Assembly: GCA_013368325.1 (NCBI GenBank)
Contig: JAACJK010000006.1
Coordinates: forward strand, 1 to 64,000
DNA from: Ephemerocybe angulata
Taxonomy: Eukaryota; Basidiomycota; Agaricomycetes; Agaricales; Psathyrellaceae
Length of the DNA: 64,000 nt
Reading direction: 5' to 3'
Numbering within the stretch: the stretch's first letter is position 1; the number at the start of each line of letters is the position of its first letter. Below the pieces are notes generated by a model. It was not told the DNA's origin. It saw only the letters and a list, made by a program, of their open reading frames with translations, and made no database searches. A program made the position numbers and the translations under genes. This document shows positions 56,590 to 64,000 of this stretch, in pieces.

Positions 56590-58737
56590 ATGGACTCGAA
56601 AGCTGAGAAGGATTTTGACTCGTCGAGCGTCAGCTCTGTACCCAAGAAGGGTCGCATCGAGTTCTACGACCCATCCAAGGAGTCGGTATGGACACGACTG
56701 GGTCTCACCGCCGAGAGTTTTAAGCGTGCCCCGGGTACAACTGGGTGCGTCACTGCCTGAGCGATTCTCTTCAACGCAGATTCTAACTGCTTTACAGTGG
56801 CCAGGTCGTTGCAGGAAGCGGCAATGTCGCTGATATCGAGCAGATTCTGGCTGAAGGTCCTATGCTCCAGCAGAAGATGAAGCCCCGCCATTTGACGATG
56901 ATTGCTGTCGGTGAGTGAGGCAATCTCTTCATGTCGACGTTTACCGACTCGTTTCTCAGGTGGTTCCATCGGTACTGGTCTCTTCGTCGGTTCGGGTTCT
57001 GCGCTCAACAGCGGTGGTCCCGCTGGTGTCCTCATCGCCTGGATTCTCATCGGTATCATGTTGATTAACGTGACCCAGGTACGTTGAGCTATATTCGCGA
57101 AATGGTGTTGTCGACTGACCAGTCTGATAGGCTCTTGGTGAAATGTCAATCCTCTACCCGGTTTCTGGTGGTTTCTATACCCTCGCTATTCGCTTCCTCG
57201 ATCCCTCCTTCGCATTCGCCATGGGCTGGAACTACGTCCTCCAATGGGTAGTTGTACTACCGTTGGAAATCACGGTCGCGGGAACAACGGTGCAATATTG
57301 GGGAACAGACGTCTTGCCATTAGCGGCGTGGATAACGATATTCTGGATAGTTATCGGTGAGTGACCTTAATTTTCGTTGACGTCATGGAATGCGTTCTAA
57401 CTGCATGTCAGTCATTATCTCCGTCTTTGGTACTCTTGGGTTCGCCGAGGAGGAGTTCTGGTCGTCATGCCTGAAGCTCCTCGTCGTCGTCATGTTCATC
57501 TTCATTGGCATGTGAGTATCGGTCATCCAGAACTTCTCATTGGCTCTTGCTTATCCTTCCCTTTTAGCGTCTGCATTTGCGGTGGAGGACCTAAGGGACA
57601 CGCTTACGACCACTACATTGGAGGGGCAAAGTGGCAGAGCCCTGGTGCCTTCGCTAATGGCTTCAAGGGTGTTTGCTCGGTGTTCGTCACTGCCGCCTTC
57701 GCCTTCGCTGGTACCGAGCTTGTCGGATTGGCTGCCTCTGAGACCCCCAACCCTCGCGAGACCATGCCCGCTGCTGTTAAGGGTACCTTCTGGCGTATCG
57801 TGAGTGTCCCTTCATCTACTCATTCTTAATCACGTTTTAACTTTTGAGTTAGACTATCATCTACATTTCTTCGCTCACCATCATCGGTCTGCTCATCGGT
57901 TACGACGAGCCCCGTTTGCTTGGTGGTGGAGGTGCCGCGGCGTCTCCTTTCGTCATCGCCCTCAAGGATGCCGGGATTAGGGGACTGGACCACTTCGTGA
58001 ACGTCACCATCTGTATCTCCGTCCTCTCCATTGGCCTGTCCTGTGTATACGCCGGATCGCGAACCCTTACCGCCCTTGCCGAGACCGGTTACGCCCCGAA
58101 GATCTTCGCCTACGTTGACAAGTCCTCGCGACCTCTCTGGTCCGTCATCTTCGTCCTCGCTTGGGGTCCTTTGGCGTACATCAATGTGAAGGCTGTCGGC
58201 GACACCGTGTTTATGTGGCTCGTTGCCCTTTCCGGTCTCTCCACCTTGTTCACTTGGATGTCCATCTGCCTTTGCCACATTCGCTTCCGCAAGGCGTGGC
58301 AAGTCCAAGGCCACTCCGTGGATGAACTCCCCTTCAAGGCTCTTGGTGGTGTTTGGGGATCGTGGTTCGGTGTCGTGCTCATCACCCTCGTCCTCATCGC
58401 CCAGTTCTACGTCGCTATCTGGCCTATTGGTGGGATGCCTGACAACGCTGGTGATGTCGCGAAGAACTTCTTCTGTAAGTTGATCGTATCCGGTTCCCAT
58501 CTTTACCTCGCTGACTCGCGCTTTCCCGTAGCTGCTTACCTCGCTGCCCCCGTCATGATCCTGTGCTATATCATCGGATATGTCTGGAAGCGAACCTTGC
58601 CCCAGCGCTCACACGAGATCGATCTGGACTCTGGCCGCAAGTCGTGGTTGACCGCCGAGGAGATGAACGAGTGGCGTGCTGAGCGTCGCCGTGCCCCCTG
58701 GCATGTGCGGATATACCGCATCCTCTTCACAAACTAG
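56590..58737 (+). CDS. Amino-acid permease (AAT/YAT family), copy 1
   Basis: Plasma-membrane proton-coupled amino-acid importer of the fungal YAT (Gap1-like) family. Starts MDSKAEKDFDSSS; at least seven exons. The hydrophilic N-terminus carries EFYDPSKESVWTRLGLT. TM1 holds the glycine-rich GGSIGTGLFVGSGSAL, followed by GPAGVLIAWILIG, the family block ALGEMSILYPVSGGFYTLA, WNYVLQWVVVLPLEI and FAGTELVGLAASETPNPRE. The C-terminus after the last membrane segment (RKSWLTAEEMNEWRAERR) is conserved with copy 2. About 12 membrane segments are expected. Convergent with the paralogue at 61461-63804. Confidence 0.95.
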
Positions 58738-61460
58738 AGGAGGATCCGGCCTTACTACCACCCTATTCGCATTCACATCACTCATTCATTCTCTTTTGGT
58801 CACCCATTTCTCTCGCATTGTCACAGCACGACGGATCCCCCCACTTACCCCCTATCCTATTCACTCGACCGTGATCTCATCCGGCGACAGGCAACCCATT
58901 TGTACTAGACGAGATTGTACTTTTAGATACCGATATACCAGGCCCCAGTTCGGTTCGCCCTCCTTTCCTGTTCACCCCACCTTTTTCGTGCGGTAGCGGT
59001 TTGGGGAGCTGGGCGTCTTGATGCTCTCTTCGGCGGTTATCATCCCCCCGCCGCGCTTTGTTGGCATGTTTTGTTTCATTAGCTTCTGAATGTTGTATGA
59101 TACGTCTAATACTACTACCATACTGGCATCTTATGCCATCGCAACACTCGGTGTCTGAGAAGGTCCTTTTTTGAGTCGATTTGTCTGATTGTGTGTCCCT
59201 GTGAAGGCTCGGATAGATCTCCAGCCGGACATGCACTTCAGATGTACTTCAACAGGAGCTACAGTAAGAAGGGGCAATTACACAGTTGAAAATCAACTTC
59301 TATCCCTTCGCCCGGATGATCTGTGTACAAAAACTACAGCGCCCAGTATGATTAGGCTCTTCCCTGTCACACGAATCTTCGTTGTTGGTGGTGTGCTGTA
59401 AGTATACGCCAGGTATCTGCACGGTATGCACGGAATGTCTACCACGTAGGGTACAGAACACGCTGCCCAGCGAATTATGCCGCTCTTGTGCACAGGGCCA
59501 AGGACAAGAGACACACGGTACACGGTAGACAGAGATAATATGCCGTTTGAAACGATGTGAAGACGACTCAACCGCCGTGAACCCCTGCGCCCGTGTTCTG
59601 TTGAGCGTGGTCGTTGTATCGCAGATCCATGATAGCCAAGTGAATAGAACATATGGACGACCCCACGCTGCGCTTTAAGTTTGTGATATACCCTTGATCA
59701 TGGGATGCATTGACGCTTGACAGAAATAGGGCGATTTGTGGGCCGTGGCGGACACACGATCTGTGGGATGGACGGATGTTCTCGCTTCTTACGGGATGCC
59801 TAAAGTTTTCGCAGAAGGTTTGTATAGCCCTTCGCTCGTTATGGCCCTTTTTCTCGGGCGTTGCATGGGTCCGAACCAGAACCATGTGCAATGGCGTTGG
59901 GGGGCCCACTTTGATGTCCGGCATATGCATAGGATGCGTTCCAAGTTCGTGCTTAATTGTATGAGCAGGACACCTTAACGTCGATTGTGTCCTGGTGAGG
60001 AGGGGGGATGGAGCAGGATACCACATCCTCGGGACTGGGTTCTACTCCATGAGGTGCCACTGACGCAGGTAAATTGGCAGATTCGGCACAAGCTTCGTCC
60101 AGTAAAGCTCCATTCAGTGGACTGGGTTCTGAAAATGCGATAAAGCCCTCTCTACGGCCACGCAGGCTTGATCATTCATGGCAGCTTATACCCCTGAGCT
60201 AGATAAACGTCGCAATCTGAGTCTGAGCGATAGGGAAAGATTGGAAAAGATGTGGGTCAACTTGCGGGTATTGCACTGGTCGCTTGAGATAAGAATTTGA
60301 TAACATTAGGGGATGGAAACTTTGCTCCTGAGTACTTATTTTTATAAGCGTAGTATCTCATCATACCGAACGGAGACGGAGAATGGACGGGGAAATTGCG
60401 CACAGGAAAGTTGAGCTATTTTCCTTGCAAAGGTTACGGATGCCCAGATGCACCCGGGGCGGAGCAGACGACCGGTTCTATCGTGTGTGCCGAAGAAAGC
60501 TACGATACTCGGTCTCCCTGCAATTTTCTAGTGGCCAATGTCCAGGAGACATGACGCCATTCAGTAGGCCTGACAAGCGCCACGACAAGCGCCCAACCGA
60601 CGTCACTAACCTCACCATCCCTGTGCCTCAACATCGTTACAATAGTTGTATGCTTTCAAAATCAAAATCAGCCTCGATCTCTAGGACGGAAACCCTGGAA
60701 ATCACATGTAATTTGCAAATCCAAGGGATTAACTTGCATCGCGTTCCCATTGCATGGGGACGCCAATAACAGTTGAATAAGTTTGCCGGCTCTGCACTTC
60801 ATACGCAGCTGTGGTTGGGATACTGACCATAGCCATCTTTGCACCATAGGGAGTTTAAGCAGTAGTTAATAATCCTTTCTGAGGTATGATCCACATGAAG
60901 CGCGGAATCGAGGGGTTCAAAATGGAAGGCATGTCGATGAGAAGCGCCGATTGCAGGCGACTCTTCATACACCGCGTTCAGATGTAAGGGAACTTTGCAT
61001 CCTATCGGCTCTTAATATATCGAAGCTGGGCACCAGAGGCGACCAGATCTCGTGAGTGGTAGGCATCATGCGAAGAACCGTCTAGCGCTGCGTCGTGTCC
61101 ATAGCACTGATCCCAACGATCATCTTCTCTCCTTCGTGCCCAAAATCCAATGTTTCCTACTTCACCATTGACTCCGGTCCCCGTCGAATTATGCAACTGC
61201 CCTACCCTCGTGTTCCCTTCGCACCAACCCCGATGATATGGCAAGATGCAAAGCCTCCTCCCAACGCAAGTCAACGCGGCAAAGCAACGGCACCCAATAG
61301 CGTAAACGGTGAAGTCTATCACACATTAATACCTATTGAATCAGTTTACACGGAAAGAGATATGAAAGCCAGAGATTGAACCATAAATTTCCCAGATCAA
61401 CCCCTCTCTTTCCCTCCGTTGTCCTCCTGCGTCCGAATCTCACTCTGAATCCAACTCCAT
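58738..61460. other. Region between the two convergent permeases
   Basis: 2.7 kb. Open frames on both strands around 59568-60026 and 60383-60769 overlap each other without family or splice support. No repeat joining the two permease copies was noticed. Confidence 0.45.
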
Positions 61461-63804
61461 CTAGTTGGTGAACAGGATCCTATAGATCCTGACGTACCAG
61501 GGCGCCTGCCTCCGCTCCGCCCTCCACTGGTTCATCTCCTCTGCCGTCAACCAGCTCTTCCTGCCCGAGTCCAAGTCAATTGCGTGCGCCCTCTGTGGGA
61601 GTGTGCGCTTCCATGCGAATCCGATGACGTAGAAAAGAATCATAACCGGGACAGCAAGATACGCCTCTGTGAGGAGAAGTAACAGTCAGTACATATCCAG
61701 TATAGGTGTAACAGGCAGTCCAGGGTATACAGACGAAGATAAAAAAGGTAGACATACCGAAGAAGTTCTTTGCGATCTCCGACGAACTTTCGGGCCTTTC
61801 TCCGAGAGGCCAGATCGCGACATACAGTTGTCCAATTAACACCAAGGTGATGAGGATCACACCAAACCAACTCCCGTATGCGCCTCCCAAAGCTTTGAAA
61901 GGCAGCTCGTCGGTCGAGTGGCCTTGTACAGCCCAAGCGCGGCGGAAGCGAATGTGGCACAAGCAGATCGTGAGCCAGGTGAAGAGGGTGGACAAACCAG
62001 AGAGGGCAAGGAGCCAGTCGACTATGATGGAATGTCAGGACGGGAAAGCTTGCGAGAAATGAGGGGATAAACTCACAGACGTCGTTACCAGCGTCCACGA
62101 TCTTGCAATATGCCAGCGGCGCGAACATGAGAACCGCGATCACAGACGGGAGTGGCCTGGAGGACTTGTCAACATACGCGAAGAGCTTGGGCGCGTACCC
62201 TGTCTCGGCGAGTGCGGTAAGTGTCCTTGAGCCGGCGTAGACACAGGACAGTCCGATCGACAGGACGGAGATACAAATCGTGGCGTTGATGAAGTGGTCG
62301 AGTCCTCTTATGCCAGCGTCCTTGAGGGTGATAACGAAGGGCGAGGCGGCAGCACCGCTGCCTCCGATGAGACGGGGCTCGTCATAACCAATGAGGAGAC
62401 CGATAATCGTAAGGGAAAGGATGTAGATGATTGTCTATGAGGAAGGTAGCCTCGCTAATCAGTCCTGGGGTGCTTTGATCGCAAAAGCTGCGTGAAACTC
62501 ACGATACGCCAGAAAGTACCCTTGACAGCGGCAGGCATGGTCTCGCGGGGGTTAGGGGTCTCAGAAGCAGCCAAGCCGACGAGCTCAGTACCAGCTAGGA
62601 GCAGGAAATCATATTAGCCGTGCCATAGAAAGTTGATAGAGATCGCTTACCGAAGGCAAAGGCGGCGGTAACGAACACCGCACATACACCTTTGAAGCCA
62701 TGCGCAAATGGGCCAGGGTCTTTCCATTTCGAACCACCGATGTAATTGCTGTAAGCGCCACTCTTGGGTCCACCGCCACAAATACATACGCTAAGCGCGT
62801 AGTCGTTAGCCAAGACTTGTCTGTTTAGGAAGGCGAGATACCGCTTACATCCCGATGAAGACAAACATGATCACGACAAGCAGTTTGAGGCACGAGGACC
62901 AGAATTCCTCCTCTGCGAAGCCTAGTGTTCCAAACACGCTGACGATGACTGCCAGAGCATGTCGGCCTCGTGTTCTCCGTTCGATCATCTAAACATATGA
63001 CACGCACCAATGACAACCCAGAATATTGTGATCCACCCAGCGAGGGGCATAAGATCCTCGCCCCAGTATTGCACAGTCTGCCCAGCAACAACGATTTCCA
63101 GTGGTAATGTCGCAACCCATTGAAAGACGTAGTTCCAGCCCATGGCGAACGCGAAAGAAGGGTCGAGGAACCGGACAGCGAGGGTGTAGAAGCCGCCGGA
63201 GACAGGGTAGAGGATAGACATTTCACCGAGAGCCTGTCATTTAATGGACTGGTGTAAGTACGGAGACCGCAGTTTCATGGGGACAGAGTAGACCAGCTGG
63301 GAAAGCGCACCTGAGTTACATTGATCAACATGATACCGATGAGAACCCAGGCGATAAGGACACCAGCGGGTCCTCCTCTGTTGAGTGCCGCTCCAGAACC
63401 GACGAACAGACCAGTACCAATGGATCCACCTGAATCCACTCAGAAGCGTGCAATAGAGGTTGGATGTTTAACTACTCACCGACAGCAATCATGGTCAGGT
63501 GGCGGGGCTTCATTTTCTGCTGCAGCATCGGGGAGTCAGCGAGAATCTTTTCGAGGTCGTGTACATTCTGGGACCCAGCGACGACTTGGCCACTATGTGG
63601 CGAGAAATGTCGGTCAGTAACCATGCCGCGGCTAGAGTGATATACGTACCCAGTGGTACCAGGTGCCCGCTTAAAGCTCTCAACAGTGAGACCCAATCGC
63701 GTCCATCTCGACTCCTTGGAGGGATCATAAAACTCGACGTGCTTCGCCGCCTTGGTCTGGGACTTGTCACTGGCCGAATCTGTAGCTTTCTTCTTCTCAT
63801 CCAT
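61461..63804 (-). CDS. Amino-acid permease (AAT/YAT family), copy 2
   Basis: Paralogue of the gene at 56590, opposite strand. Starts MDEKKKATDSASDKSQTK and shares the block EFYDPSKES.WTRLGLT...FKRAPGTTG, the glycine-rich TM1, EMSILYPVSGGFYTLAVRFL, CICGGGPK, and an almost identical tail (GRKSWLTAEEMNQWRAERRQ, RIYRILFTN). Introns fall at equivalent places, for example after APGTTG and before the tail. The hydrophilic N-terminus differs most. Same transport role expected, perhaps with different substrate or regulation. Confidence 0.95.
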
Positions 63805-64000
63805 CGTAGACGGCAGTCAGGCGTCGGCCAAGGAGTATGGGGGGAGGGGGTGGGTGCGTGGGTGCACAAGAAGCGGGGGGATCGGGGAAAGGCTTCCTTC
63901 CTTTAGTTCTTCCAGGAAGCGCAAACCTCTTATACTCGTACCTGAACTTTATATTGAATTGGTTTGGCAAACTGCCGGAATCAATCCAGGTAAGCCCACG

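Overview
The window looks like nuclear DNA of an Agaricomycete (Basidiomycota). Almost every gene is split by short GT-AG introns, mostly about 45-65 nt. Genes lie close together on both strands, and many belong to families typical of mushroom-forming fungi: KDZ transposase, F-box/LRR proteins, MYND proteins, DUF2235 hydrolases and stand-alone RNase H1-N proteins. No bacterial operon, CRISPR array, rRNA or convincing tRNA was seen.

Region 1 (1-18 kb) is accessory DNA. It opens with the decayed 3' end of an ABCC-type transporter. A KDZ-superfamily transposase of about 1,099 residues (2623-6325, minus) follows; it is complete except for one single-base frameshift. Around it lie orphan genes with clean splice structures: 6431-7191, 7210-7762, 8483-9004, a small protein with a stand-alone RNase H1-N/viroplasmin-type domain (10714-11656) and a 1,160-residue orphan with a 13-residue proline repeat (12030-15921). 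Two noncoding islands (about 1.06-1.64 kb and 16.0-17.87 kb) are packed with a 10-bp palindromic motif, consensus YRATGCATYA, and bracket the transposase and orphans. I suggest that about 1-17.9 kb is one large KDZ-type mobile element with cargo, the islands acting as subterminal repeat arrays. This is inference.

Region 2 (18-38 kb) holds five F-box/LRR-type genes (18633, 23577, 26059, 34503, 36362), a secreted pepsin-like aspartic protease with a probable GPI/membrane tail (21175-23348), a U2 spliceosomal RNA gene with a TATA box (28544-28738), a DUF2235/Tle1-like hydrolase (29414-31702) and a MYND zinc-finger protein (31981-34037).

Region 3 (38-64 kb) is mostly housekeeping: transaldolase, a glutathione S-transferase-like protein, a PPP1R37-like leucine-rich-repeat protein, a nuclear-type BCP/PrxQ peroxiredoxin, a small secreted protein, a conserved basidiomycete protein of unknown function, and two closely similar amino-acid permeases facing each other tail to tail (56590-58737 plus; 61461-63804 minus).

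Exon coordinates were worked out by eye from splice sites and reading-frame phase. Where a frame does not close I say so. No database search was possible, so family assignments rest on recognised motifs.
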